Assembly: GCF_001904725.1 (NCBI RefSeq)
Contig: NZ_MRCE01000020.1
Coordinates: forward strand, 1-64,000
DNA from: Phormidium ambiguum IAM M-71
Lineage (GTDB): Bacteria > Cyanobacteriota > Cyanobacteriia > Cyanobacteriales > Aerosakkonemataceae
Length of the DNA: 64,000 nucleotides
Direction of reading: 5' to 3'
Made by a program: the position numbers and the translations under genes. This document shows, piece by piece, positions 52,101-60,022 of the stretch (position 1 is the stretch's first letter; each line of letters begins with the position of its first letter). The notes under the pieces were generated by a model. It did not search any database, was not told the origin of the DNA, and saw nothing but the letters and a program-made list of their open reading frames with translations.

Positions 52101-53894
52101 AGCAAACTGAATAATATAGTCTCGATATTGAGGTTTTATTGGCAGAGAATTACGCGGATTACTTTCTTGAGCAATCAGTTGGTTGTAGTGGCTACCAACT
52201 GTTTTCACATAATCTATTTTTTGGGAGATACTTCCGTATTGTTGTAGTAAGTCTATTTCTGATTCTAAAGCTTCTATGGCTGTGGCATGGTTGTTAATTA
52301 CGCCTACGGATATTCCATCTGACATGAAGATAGCTATTTCTTCAAATGCTTTATCTGGAGGAAATGATGCTTTTTCTTCTTTTTTGATGGGTGAGTAGGC
52401 ATTTTCTGGTAGGTTTCGCTTTTTCACTTCTTGAGTGAAGTTTGGATATTTACTGGCTATTTCTGTACCAATTGTGTCGCCATCAAAGTCTCTTCCTTGA
52501 CGTTCTGATTCGGTTTCTGCTGGCACGATTTCATCAGTTTCAATACCTTGCGAACGCAAGGCTTCTATTCTTTGGGCAATCCGTTCTCTGGTTTCGTCGT
52601 TGACTACTACCACTCCTACTAGAGGTTTTCCATTGGGGTCTAGTACGTCAGCGACGTATTTATTTTTGTTAATGCACATCCCGTTGGAATTGAGATATGG
52701 TGAGCGAAAGTTTAAGATTTCTTCGCCTTCGGGAAATCTCATATCGCAGATTTCACCACTGATTAATTCTTTACTCGGTATAATCATGGCACGATTGAAT
52801 TTTAGGCTTTTTCCTAAAGCTAAATCTCGCCATTGATTTTGCATAAAACGTTCTAGTTCATCTACTACTTTTTGGGATGATAGTAATTGACAGTGACTCT
52901 CTAGATCGGCTTTAATTAGACGATACATCATTGGGTCTTGTTGTTCGGCTGTTTCTGATTCTGAAGTGTCGTTTTCTTCTCCATTTTCTTCAATTTTCAG
53001 TTGTCTGGTTTTTTGGAATTTTTCGTAGGCTTCGCAGTAGCGTTGTGCTACTTTTCTGGGATCTTTTTGAATGTTCGCTAATAATAGTGCTTCTGTTTCG
53101 ATTTGACGCAGAAAGTCTTTTATGCCAAATGGCGCACAATCCAGTGTTTGGGAAATTGCTACTAAGGAAGACTGGGAACGGTCTTTTTCACCTATAAATA
53201 TCATTTGGTTGCTGTATAGTCCAGGTCGAATTGGGTGATTTTTTTTGTCTCCTCCTTTAAATGATGATGTAGGTATAATTAGATCTATTTTGCTGTTGAT
53301 TTCTAGTTTAATTGGTAGTGAGTTCAGGTTTAATGGTGCTACTGTTCCTTTGCCAAACCGACCAGATAATTCTCCTTCTAAACATCCTAGTCGATGTTGA
53401 ATTACATTCGATACTGTTTCACTCAGTTCTGTTGCTAGTTCTGGTGAGATTTTCCCATGACAATCTCCTACTAATCGCCATGCATAGTCGTTAGGAAGTA
53501 TCTCTCCGTTTTCCCCTGTTATATCGTCTACAATTAAAATATTCACCCGCTGGTTTACAGCATTTTGGCAAGCCCCGATAAAGATGCTACCATAAGCACC
53601 CCGGTCTTTTCTGTCTGGACAAATGGCTTCTATTTTTTCTAAATATTTTGCAGGTCCATAAACTAATCGACCTCCGCTAGATAGTAGTAAGATGTGGTTT
53701 TCTGGATGATTATATAAGTCTTCGGGCGCACTATTTTCATCTATATGACCGAAGGAAAAGTCGTTTGTTGCTTCAGGGAAAAATGCTTCTAGTAGGGTAT
53801 TTTCCAGTTCTTCTGTTAAAATCCCACTGGGGTCTGATGAATTTTCTATCCATTGGTTTAATCTGGTATCGAAGTGTTTAAATACTAGTGTCAT
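49146..53894 (-). CDS. Large protein with DFDGD motif, putative single-chain double-psi-barrel polymerase, 1582 aa
   Basis: I recognise no named family. Residues 385-410 (MRFPEGEEILNFRSPYLNSN) followed by GRDFDGDTIGTE (467-478) resemble the second double-psi beta-barrel of two-barrel RNA polymerases (beta', YonO and eukaryotic RdRP type), where DxDGD binds catalytic Mg. Earlier, GRFGKGTVAPLN (178-189) and IIPTSSFKGGDK (206-217) supply two lysines as expected for the first barrel. A helical region follows to about 700. Residues 1092-1180 and 1181-1250 are two related beta-rich modules (VGNQVLGELDKASINILEKA and DEKVVGILTQKESKEALSKA). The C-terminal ~300 residues are Gln/Glu-rich. The element context suggests plasmid transfer or early expression. 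The polymerase role is inference. Confidence 0.6.
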   Translation of the reverse strand: MTLVFKHFDTRLNQWIENSSDPSGILTEELENTLLEAFFPEATNDFSFGHIDENSAPEDLYNHPENHILLLSSGGRLVYGPAKYLEKIEAICPDRKDRGAYGSIFIGACQNAVNQRVNILIVDDITGENGEILPNDYAWRLVGDCHGKISPELATELSETVSNVIQHRLGCLEGELSGRFGKGTVAPLNLNSLPIKLEINSKIDLIIPTSSFKGGDKKNHPIRPGLYSNQMIFIGEKDRSQSSLVAISQTLDCAPFGIKDFLRQIETEALLLANIQKDPRKVAQRYCEAYEKFQKTRQLKIEENGEENDTSESETAEQQDPMMYRLIKADLESHCQLLSSQKVVDELERFMQNQWRDLALGKSLKFNRAMIIPSKELISGEICDMRFPEGEEILNFRSPYLNSNGMCINKNKYVADVLDPNGKPLVGVVVVNDETRERIAQRIEALRSQGIETDEIVPAETESERQGRDFDGDTIGTEIASKYPNFTQEVKKRNLPENAYSPIKKEEKASFPPDKAFEEIAIFMSDGISVGVINNHATAIEALESEIDLLQQYGSISQKIDYVKTVGSHYNQLIAQESNPRNSLPIKPQYRDYIIQFAQIANQRELTPELIERALLLNRKMYHEMVSEAGYQNQIAVDIFKSNRAPDLDVVKENSRLLHRNVEYIKDKKQHDVFLETGISTNGLSPRELIIQQVNEIYEANPLESRPTVQFRDLFPPSYTEEQLKQAEATKVKFDELFNAASIQNQRLKTEKGPVLKVLTQKGMAIEVSNLTQYKHPALFGENGDLKKIGERGEHLNIKLVENKKGFHQKSHRWKVLAEVEGQSNEDGSSKFLPLGTLCEHSRQTLKSVLQEEAIKKIHSGEGLITKNVSVEVASPLSQRQVKLMFKFAYDFLSEFNSSIPEEQKLAMASACWHLGTSRGFEEKSKEQSENNSSQEYKISNFSFAAFPEQVIEQLEQLQFTKLTVTGINAAESNQHFGREWKQDDLLPVQIQVRQDLPAEHPRYNRPLVFIEEKEFAPIESRSAHLPIGTKALATVNPDPGHTIQVQLNHPRINTAIQIGKVQQHSFAQRAFRGEQASVTISFVKPEPIPIIKVGNQVLGELDKASINILEKAGRLVDGKTIDVTLNSRGKGFGSHVIATTAIGNSFRINKLGKSFWSSSFHNQTATVTVGFKERSPEPAILIDEKVVGILTQKESKEALSKAGLLVEGQTFQNAVLTSNSTTATITVAPESVEYPENWTKLIQTEQKSQISSELLENSRGFRTKLTQLPTLLFTKEDHEWFSTNGSLLEQPALGLSVDKRLSESTSNWLSAQGVEWQQAPDEALVWSETQRGYEVFFIKPDTVKPEVYQQLIERCGELLQASGKPNTYLECLESMPKLHETLWSIPATSSTVELEAQDTQTNLGGEEQLMESAFAQQEEQYPAAQDNQQVVLETLQSSVVPIPQTVALQQEYNQAQLLQAQRTEAIAPIVHSFLYLEGKPTATGAIAVGKSNTAVWDRGKSELTLYDNGFTEAKIPKMRVRYEEGSYTPLPIASSLEEIQTHGIKSVEVEHFVSKVKPIVDARLNQIQLPKKSALNKQIER

Positions 53895-54204
53895 GGCGGT
53901 AAGTACTATGATGAATTCTGATTTTTTGTCTCCGTTTGAGCGGGAGTTTGCTTTGGATGCAAATCTAGATGAGGATTATGTTGAGGGTTTGGTTATTCAG
54001 GGTTATTCTTATGACCAAATCCTTAGACAAACCGAAGCTCTCCGTAATCGCATTCCCTTGGATGAGTTGCCTTTAGATATGGATGCTGAAGATTATTACG
54101 ACTATCTCACTGGTGGTTATGATTCCTTGGAAAATGATGAGGAAATGGAACCAGAATTAGTTGAATATGTCTATCTCGACCCCAATGCTCCAGATGATTT
54201 TTAA
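53893..54204 (+). CDS. Small acidic protein divergent from the DFDGD gene, 103 aa
   Basis: An acidic, helical protein: FLSPFEREFALDANLDEDYV, IQGYSYDQILRQTEALRNRI, then a Tyr/Asp/Glu-rich tail (MDAEDYYDYLTGGYDSLEND). Starts at ATG 53893, 53908 or 53911 are possible; the first shares the palindrome CATG with the start codon of the divergent large gene. The close head-to-head layout suggests coordinated control. It could be a DNA mimic or a partner of the large protein, but this is a guess. A strong terminator follows. Confidence 0.6.
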   Translation: MAVSTMMNSDFLSPFEREFALDANLDEDYVEGLVIQGYSYDQILRQTEALRNRIPLDELPLDMDAEDYYDYLTGGYDSLENDEEMEPELVEYVYLDPNAPDDF

Positions 54205-54209
54205 CTTTG

Positions 54210-54239
54210 AAAGCGGCCTGTAAAGGTCGCTTTATTTTT
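54210..54239 (+). terminator. Intrinsic terminator
   Basis: Nine-pair stem AAAGCGGCC / GGTCGCTTT with one G-U pair, loop TGTAAA, then ATTTTT. It ends the 103-aa gene. Confidence 0.85.
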
Positions 54240-54346
54240 AATCTTTTACTACAGAAATGGCTCTGGCAAATCATTAGTATCAGCAACAACGCTATGCGCT
54301 CATTGCAGAATCAATACCAAAGCCATATCTGTATGGGAAAATAGCA

Positions 54347-55123
54347 TCAAATAATGAGATCGGCAAACGAAGCTACCTCTGGTGCAGCAAGTTTGATGAT
54401 CTGTCCTTCTTTATAAGGAACTCTATCAATTATTTGAAACTCGCAAGGGCAACCTCTTTGTTCTACTAAAGTATCTAAGTCGCTGTTACCATAAACCTCA
54501 AATTCCTCCCCATTTGGATCTTGGATTAAGTAACGCCACCGCAGTCGCTCAAAAGTAGTACTTTTCCCAGTTTTCTTCAATACTTTGTAAATCAAACTAT
54601 CCTCTAAATCGCGCAAAGGAACAGTAGGATGTGGCACCGATGCTAACAATTTAGGAATAGGCGCACCTACCCCTTTTTTAATCCCTATTTTCCGTTCTTT
54701 TTCCGGTAAACGCAAATCTTCGTTATAAGCAGATGAACGAGATAAATCAATCCGCAACTCAATATCTCCGATGAGAATATCCTGATACCCTTCATAGCCA
54801 GTTTCGTATTTGATGAATTTAAAACCTTCGATTGCTTGAAATTGAGTATCAAAAATCCCAGCCTTACTGTCATCATCGAGGTAGACAGTTAAAGTATTGC
54901 TGTAATATCTCTGTTCCCCTTCTTCAGTAGTCGCTCCATTAATACGAATTAAGGCACATTCATCCGGTAAAATTGACAAGCTTGTTTCGATCGCCTTCAA
55001 CTGAGCAACGGTAATATATACCGCTTCACCAGTTAAATCTATCTTACTTGTTACGTGCTGATTTCGCTTAAATTGTTCGGCAATTTGCTGCAAATTAATT
55101 GATTTTTTGGACGAACTAATCAT
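54347..55123 (-). CDS. Hypothetical protein, 258 aa
   Basis: ATG has an ideal AAGGAG site. The protein is soluble, with mixed strands and helices: ITVAQLKAIETSLSILPDEC, TLTVYLDDDSKAGIFDTQFQ, DIELRIDLSRSSAYNEDLRL and a C-terminal VPYKEGQIIKLAAPEVASFA. No known motif. It lies on the conjugative part of the window between the DFDGD gene and the ParA-like gene and is probably part of the same element backbone. Confidence 0.6.
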   Translation of the reverse strand: MISSSKKSINLQQIAEQFKRNQHVTSKIDLTGEAVYITVAQLKAIETSLSILPDECALIRINGATTEEGEQRYYSNTLTVYLDDDSKAGIFDTQFQAIEGFKFIKYETGYEGYQDILIGDIELRIDLSRSSAYNEDLRLPEKERKIGIKKGVGAPIPKLLASVPHPTVPLRDLEDSLIYKVLKKTGKSTTFERLRWRYLIQDPNGEEFEVYGNSDLDTLVEQRGCPCEFQIIDRVPYKEGQIIKLAAPEVASFADLII

Positions 55124-55482
55124 TGTGACTCCTTTAGATGCGAGCAGTTAGGTTTTTACCTAATCAGCTAATAGTGCATTCGAGTTACTGGAAAAACTGC
55201 TTTCTTTATCCCAATATTCGCGCCATACCTACAGGTGAGCATCTAACTGAAGAAAGTAACTTTAGCTAGTAGGAAAAGTGCCGATTTAATAGTCAAGGTA
55301 GAGTTCATCTCTATCTTTTGTTAGAAACGCTAACACTTATACTTTAATTAAGTTACTTACCAAAGGAACAAGGTTTTTTTTGGTGAAAATGGCATAAATA
55401 AAAGAGTGAAATTGTATTCAATGCTGTTACAAACACTATGCCTCGCAGGTCAAGCTCAAAAAATAAGGCGGAGAGCAAAACA
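55124..55482. promoter_or_regulatory. Divergent intergenic region before the ParA-like gene
   Basis: About 360 bp with no gene, between two divergent genes, so it should contain both promoters. Small palindromes such as AGGTTTTTACCT and GTTAG/CTAAC are present, but I see no clear iterons. A partition site next to the ParA-like gene is possible but unproven. Confidence 0.4.
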
Positions 55483-56436
55483 ATGTCGGAAATTCAAGTT
55501 GGCGATCGCATCAATAACCAAGCAAGTTTAGAAGCTCATACTAATCAGCCGGAAGTTGTCGCACCCGCAGTAGGAAAAGAAAAAATTGTCGTACATATCA
55601 GCGGTGGTGAAATTGGTGGAATCGGAAAATCAACGGTAGGAAAAACTATCGTTTATTACTATCAAAAGAAAGAACAACAAGTGATTGTGGTGGATTGCGA
55701 TCGCACCAATCCCGATGTATGGAATATGTACCAAAAAAATGAAGTAGAAGCAGCGCACCGCTTAGAATTAAGCGATAATACCGATCGCGAAGATGCAGCA
55801 GATGAAATTTTGAACTGGGCAGCTGCTAAACAATTACCAGTTTTAGTTAATCTCCCTGCTCAAGCAGATACAAATATCCGTGCTTGGCTCGATCGTACTG
55901 TTTTACCGCTCATACAACTACCTGAAGAAGAGAAGGATGTGGAAATTCAAATCAACTATTGGTTTGTCACAAATGGATTTAAAGAAAGTATCGATTTATT
56001 TTTAAATTCTTTGTGGCATTATGGAGGACATATTCAACATATTTTAGTGCGAAATTTAGGCATAGCCAGCAATTGGGAAAATCTTGATAATGACCTTAAT
56101 TTGACACATCTTACTCAGAAGATTATTCGTTTACCATTAGCTACAAAAAATCAGGCAATTATCGAAAAACCGGAAATTGCTAAAAAAGATAGAAGTATCA
56201 AAGATGTAGATGAAACTGGTCATAAAATTTTACCAATTATTCAAATGGAATTTCCTCGACTAGCCAAGAGAGAACGTGATAAATTAAACGCAGAAGGTAT
56301 TTCATTTAGGGAAGCTTTATCGGCTAGCACAAACGGCAACGGCAGAAAAGTTTGGCCTGTATGGGAACGAAGCCGACTGTATAATTTTATCACAGATGCA
56401 GTAACTGTATTTGCAGAAACGGGAGTCCTGCCATGA
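55483..56436 (+). CDS. ParA/MobD-like P-loop ATPase, 317 aa
   Basis: A deviant Walker A, GGIGKSTVGKT (about 47-57 from this start), and VIVVDCDRTNPDVWNMYQKN with the Walker B Asp identify a MinD/ParA-type ATPase. The middle contains ILVRNLGIASNWENLDND. Such proteins act in plasmid partition or as mobilisation (MobD-like) factors. ATG 55438 gives 15 more residues but has no ribosome site; ATG 55483 follows GGAGAG and is preferred. It overlaps the next gene by 4 bp. Confidence 0.7.
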   Translation: MSEIQVGDRINNQASLEAHTNQPEVVAPAVGKEKIVVHISGGEIGGIGKSTVGKTIVYYYQKKEQQVIVVDCDRTNPDVWNMYQKNEVEAAHRLELSDNTDREDAADEILNWAAAKQLPVLVNLPAQADTNIRAWLDRTVLPLIQLPEEEKDVEIQINYWFVTNGFKESIDLFLNSLWHYGGHIQHILVRNLGIASNWENLDNDLNLTHLTQKIIRLPLATKNQAIIEKPEIAKKDRSIKDVDETGHKILPIIQMEFPRLAKRERDKLNAEGISFREALSASTNGNGRKVWPVWERSRLYNFITDAVTVFAETGVLP

Positions 56437-57098
56437 CCCAATCTGTAATAAAACCGGAAGATTTTCCATTACTCAAGCGATTGTTAAAAGATAAATCAGA
56501 AGATTTTCAACAAAAGGTTTGGGATTATGTAGCTTTAACCGATCTGCAACCTGACGATCCGGGAATAATTTTTCCCATTTTATTGGGGCAGTTGCAATTA
56601 CTACTCTCTGAAACTCCTGACACCTTAGAACGTATGTTCAAAGACGGTTCTGCTGAATTAAAACAATCGTTGGAGTTATCCGAACGGGTACTAATTGCAC
56701 GGCAAAAAAAGGCGATCGCAGATGCAGCTTTAGCCGTAATTCGGGAAGCACGCTCCGAGGCTAAGAAAAAGGAACATTTACAACCTTGGAGTACTATAGC
56801 CCTTGCATCTGGTTGCCTTGCAGGAATATTGGGGTTAGGATTCTTTCTTGGAACGACAATTTCTCCTTTTCTGCAAGGTGGATATGTTGAAAATATGCGA
56901 ATAACTGCTGATAGAGCAGCAACCCTAAAATGGGCTGAATCAAATGAGGGAAAAAAAGCTAGAGAGGTTTTCAGCCTAAACGCACAATATTTAAATTCAT
57001 GCGAGAAAGATGTTCAGCGTTTAGGGTTGACACTGACTTTCAATGGAGTTGAAAAAAAGTCCGGTTTTTGTTTACTTTGGATCAAAAATCCCAATTAA
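56433..57098 (+). CDS. Plasmid-type membrane protein with helical N-terminus, 221 aa
   Basis: The N-terminal ~120 residues are helical: LLKRLLKDKSEDFQQKVWDY, PGIIFPILLGQLQLLLSETP and a coiled-coil stretch ARQKKAIADAALAVIREARS. One membrane segment follows (LASGCLAGILGLGFFLGTTI) and then a ~70-residue outer or lumenal tail with three Cys. The arrangement resembles DUF6753-type proteins of cyanobacterial plasmids; I am not sure of that assignment. Coupling to the ParA-like gene (ATGA overlap) suggests a joint role in mobilisation or partition. Confidence 0.6.
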   Translation: MTQSVIKPEDFPLLKRLLKDKSEDFQQKVWDYVALTDLQPDDPGIIFPILLGQLQLLLSETPDTLERMFKDGSAELKQSLELSERVLIARQKKAIADAALAVIREARSEAKKKEHLQPWSTIALASGCLAGILGLGFFLGTTISPFLQGGYVENMRITADRAATLKWAESNEGKKAREVFSLNAQYLNSCEKDVQRLGLTLTFNGVEKKSGFCLLWIKNPN

Positions 57099-57203
57099 TC
57101 CTATTAGATGACCAAAGAAGGGCAGAAGGCAGAAGGTTGAAAAATTTATTTCCCTCTGCCAACAGCTTTTAAACCTCTAACTTTATTCTACGAAAAATGC
57201 TTT

Positions 57204-58025
57204 TCAATCCTGGCTACAACGAGCGATTTGTTGACATCTAGATTCTAAGGGAATTTGGGCAAGCGCAATTAAAAAGTCTGCTGCCCTAGAATTACCCTTC
57301 TTGATGATTAAATATTCACAAATTGCTAGACAATCTAACAAAGTGAAAGCTAATACCTCCTCTCCATTATCCAAATAGCAGATGATTTGCTCTCGAGCTA
57401 AACCATAGGGCTGAAGGAAGCGACGTACTGGACTCAAAGGACGTACTAACCAATCAGACTCAATACCTAGTAGCTCTAAAAAAGAACTGACTTCAATTAA
57501 ATACAAAGCCTTTTGCTCGCCCTGTTTACCAGTGAAAACGCGCAAACAAGTGTGCGTACAACCCAGTAGCTTCAGGTGAAAGATATTACTGACTTTCAAG
57601 CAGTTTGGTGCTGAACTAGGTGCTTCTAAATCTGAGGAATTACAATCATTAGCTAGTGAATTGAGATACTGCTCGGCAGCTAACCATAGTTTTCGAGCTG
57701 TGTTGTTTGCTTTCTTTGTCTCCTCTGATTGAGTTAATTCCAAATTTTTCCAGTACTCAGCTGCTGTCTTCAAAGTACAGACATTAGCCAACAAATGGTT
57801 AGGTAGATAAGCAGAGATAACAGAATTTAGAGTTTGGGTTTTTTCCAGAAACTGCCTTACTGACTGGCTGGGTTGAGCAACTGGATTTGCTATTTGTCGA
57901 AAAGTAAAAACAAAGCTTCCATCTGGGAGGAAGTAACAGTTTAATTTTAGATTCAAAGAACACCACACTGCACGGCGTAACAGGGGAATGAATTGAGCTA
58001 AATTGTGCTTAGAAATACTATCCAT
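57204..58025 (-). CDS. Hypothetical protein, paralogue A of a plasmid-type pair, 273 aa
   Basis: The C-terminal ~110 residues (VSSFLELLGIESDWLVRPLS, PVRRFLQPYGLAREQIICYL, LAFTLLDCLAICEYLIIKKG) align in layout with the C-terminus of the next gene: a helix, a short beta hairpin, then FxDxLxIxxY and a KxNxxAxxLLxxLA helix. The N-terminal half is helical and differs. Family unknown; the C-terminal module recalls phage antirepressor-type domains, which would make it a regulator. No membrane segment. Its ATG is preceded by a weak AAGGTTGG site. Confidence 0.55.
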   Translation of the reverse strand: MDSISKHNLAQFIPLLRRAVWCSLNLKLNCYFLPDGSFVFTFRQIANPVAQPSQSVRQFLEKTQTLNSVISAYLPNHLLANVCTLKTAAEYWKNLELTQSEETKKANNTARKLWLAAEQYLNSLANDCNSSDLEAPSSAPNCLKVSNIFHLKLLGCTHTCLRVFTGKQGEQKALYLIEVSSFLELLGIESDWLVRPLSPVRRFLQPYGLAREQIICYLDNGEEVLAFTLLDCLAICEYLIIKKGNSRAADFLIALAQIPLESRCQQIARCSQD

Positions 58026-58176
58026 GTTTCCAACCTTTTGGTGTTAACAACTTGAAAAAATTAGTATCATTTCAGCTTTAGCTATGGCTAACTTTATTTA
58101 CAAGGAGTCAGGAAGTACCTGTATTATGTTTCTTTACACCCCTAGCAAATAACATTTTTTAGGCAACCGCTTCAGC

Positions 58177-59067
58177 TTAATTGTGCTTTTTATTCGTCAC
58201 TAGCTCTGTCAGAGATTTTTGAGCGAGTAGCTTTAACAAAGTGATAGATTTCTGATTTTTTTGGAAAGCGAAATAAGCCCAAATAATTAGCCAATCTCCA
58301 AAAGATAAAGTAGTGTCACAACAAATATGACCGTGAGGATTGCGGTAAAAATGTTGCTCATACTTGCCAGAAAAGCCTCGCTGTTGTAACAAGCGTTTTT
58401 TCTTGGGAGAAAATTTCAAATCTTTATCTAACCATTCTGGGGAAGCATCAATTACAGATAAACCAGAATGGAGTGTAATCCAGTAGTTATGCTGCAAATC
58501 TACTATTACAGAAAGTGTGCCAATTGATTCAATCAAGCAGTCAAATAATACGCCAAATTGAACAGAATCACAATTCTTGCTCAGCTTATTGGAACAATCA
58601 AAATTTTGGATGGCATTTGACTGTTGTAAAATTTTTTGGCAGTTTAAATTTTCACAGTCAGCCATAAATTTTTTCCAACTTTCATCAGTGCGTTTTGGTA
58701 AATGAGACAACTGTCTGGTTTTGTAGAGATGTTTCCAGTAGTGCACCGCAGTAGACAAAAGGGTAAGACTTATCTGCTTCCTTTTATTTGGAGCTAGTAA
58801 CTTAACCTGAAGAATTGGCAGGTTGTAATTAATGATGTATTTTTGTACTGTCGTCGTCGAGACTTCAAACATTTTGGCAATAGTATGTCTGGCAATTAAT
58901 GTTATTATCTCGCCAGAAATTGACGCATAATAAATTCTCCAGCTGCTTCCTCCTCCTCTTAAAACACTCCTAGTTACATTCAAAAAGTTTATTTCTGGCA
59001 TAAAGCCAAAAGAATTATTTAGTTCAGTCATTCTCACCCCCAAGTGACTTCTTGGTATCTTCGTCAA
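58177..59067 (-). CDS. Hypothetical HTH-containing protein, paralogue B, 296 aa
   Basis: Residues ~60-85 (RHTIAKMFEVSTTTVQKYII) look like a helix-turn-helix. The C-terminal domain (LSVIDASPEWLDKDLKFSPK, KKRLLQQRGFSGKYEQHFYR, LSFGDWLIIWAYFAFQKNQK) has the same arrangement as in the preceding gene. A DNA-binding regulatory role is plausible but unproven. It may start at the internal Met 13 or Met 23 instead. Upstream is a 447-bp gene-free region. Confidence 0.55.
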   Translation of the reverse strand: MTKIPRSHLGVRMTELNNSFGFMPEINFLNVTRSVLRGGGSSWRIYYASISGEIITLIARHTIAKMFEVSTTTVQKYIINYNLPILQVKLLAPNKRKQISLTLLSTAVHYWKHLYKTRQLSHLPKRTDESWKKFMADCENLNCQKILQQSNAIQNFDCSNKLSKNCDSVQFGVLFDCLIESIGTLSVIVDLQHNYWITLHSGLSVIDASPEWLDKDLKFSPKKKRLLQQRGFSGKYEQHFYRNPHGHICCDTTLSFGDWLIIWAYFAFQKNQKSITLLKLLAQKSLTELVTNKKHN

Positions 59068-59514
59068 CTCTGATCTAGCCGGATGTCATCTTAGGTTGTG
59101 AAAATAAAAAGGGTACTCCTAATTCCCTCATTGTTGATTCGATTTGTACCATATTTTGCCATTTGAACAGGCAAATAAGGGATCTAGCTAAAGTAGTATT
59201 TTTTATGTATCTTTGGTTTTAAAGATTAACTTTTTTTGCATAAATATTAAATATTTTATTAGTAAACATTTAATCAATCTATCTGAGTGATAGTAACCCA
59301 AAATATGATATGTAGTTAGTTGGATTATTCGGGAATAAATAATACTTAATTTAGTACAGATGCTAGCTCTTTATGGCAATAATTTATTTAATACACGCGA
59401 AGTAAACTTTCTGCGTAAAACGCTAATATCTCCGGCAGACAAACGCTAAGTTTTTCCAAATTTAAAAATTATATATTTTCAGCAATCTGTATTGCTTTTA
59501 TTTTATTTATGACA
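59068..59514. other. AT-rich gene-free region
   Basis: 447 bp, very AT-rich, with no ORF and no obvious iterons or strong dyads. It probably contains the promoter for paralogue B and the 3' end of the T4SS-linked minus-strand genes. A replication or transfer origin cannot be excluded from its composition. Confidence 0.4.
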
Positions 59515-59997
59515 TTAATAATTGGTTGGTAGATTAAATTTCATCCCTTCTCTTAGACCAACATTTTGGGCTGTTCCACCCAACAGTTCAATTACTGCAT
59601 CAACCTCACCAGGTGACGCAATAGGAAGGCAAGAAAAATCAGCTTGGCAAGGAGGAACTTGGTGCAGAATTTTAACAATCTTACCTTGACTTATAAATAC
59701 TAGATCGAGAGGTACTAGCATATCTTTCATCCAAATTACAACGTTCCGCCTCGGCTTTACTGGAAAAATCATGCTGCCTTTTTTTAACTGCTTTGCAGTT
59801 CTTTTCATCAATCCCCTAGATTGAGTTGTTGGAGTATTAGCAATTTCAAGCGTAAAGTTTGTACTACCTAAAGTTATTTGTACTTTAGGGCGGGTAAAAT
59901 TACTAACTACTCCTGCCAATATCATGGCAAGTAAAGCAATTCCAATGCTCCAACCAAAAGTATCTGCGATGCGATCGATTAAAATTTGATTACGCAT
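59515..59997 (-). CDS. DUF192-family protein with N-terminal membrane anchor, 160 aa
   Basis: One membrane helix (GWSIGIALLAMILAGVVSNF, 15-34) precedes a DUF192 domain: FTLEIANTPTTQSRGLMKRT, then MIFPVKPRRNVVIWMKDMLV with the conserved WMK motif, DLVFISQGKIVKI and GEVDAVIELLGG. The family is periplasmic or extracellular in many bacteria and of unknown function. It lies next to an AAA+ gene and the T4SS start, 25 bp after the ATPase stop. Confidence 0.85.
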   Translation of the reverse strand: MRNQILIDRIADTFGWSIGIALLAMILAGVVSNFTRPKVQITLGSTNFTLEIANTPTTQSRGLMKRTAKQLKKGSMIFPVKPRRNVVIWMKDMLVPLDLVFISQGKIVKILHQVPPCQADFSCLPIASPGEVDAVIELLGGTAQNVGLREGMKFNLPTNY

Positions 59998-60022
59998 AGT
60001 TCTAACTTAGTTGTTGCTGGTT

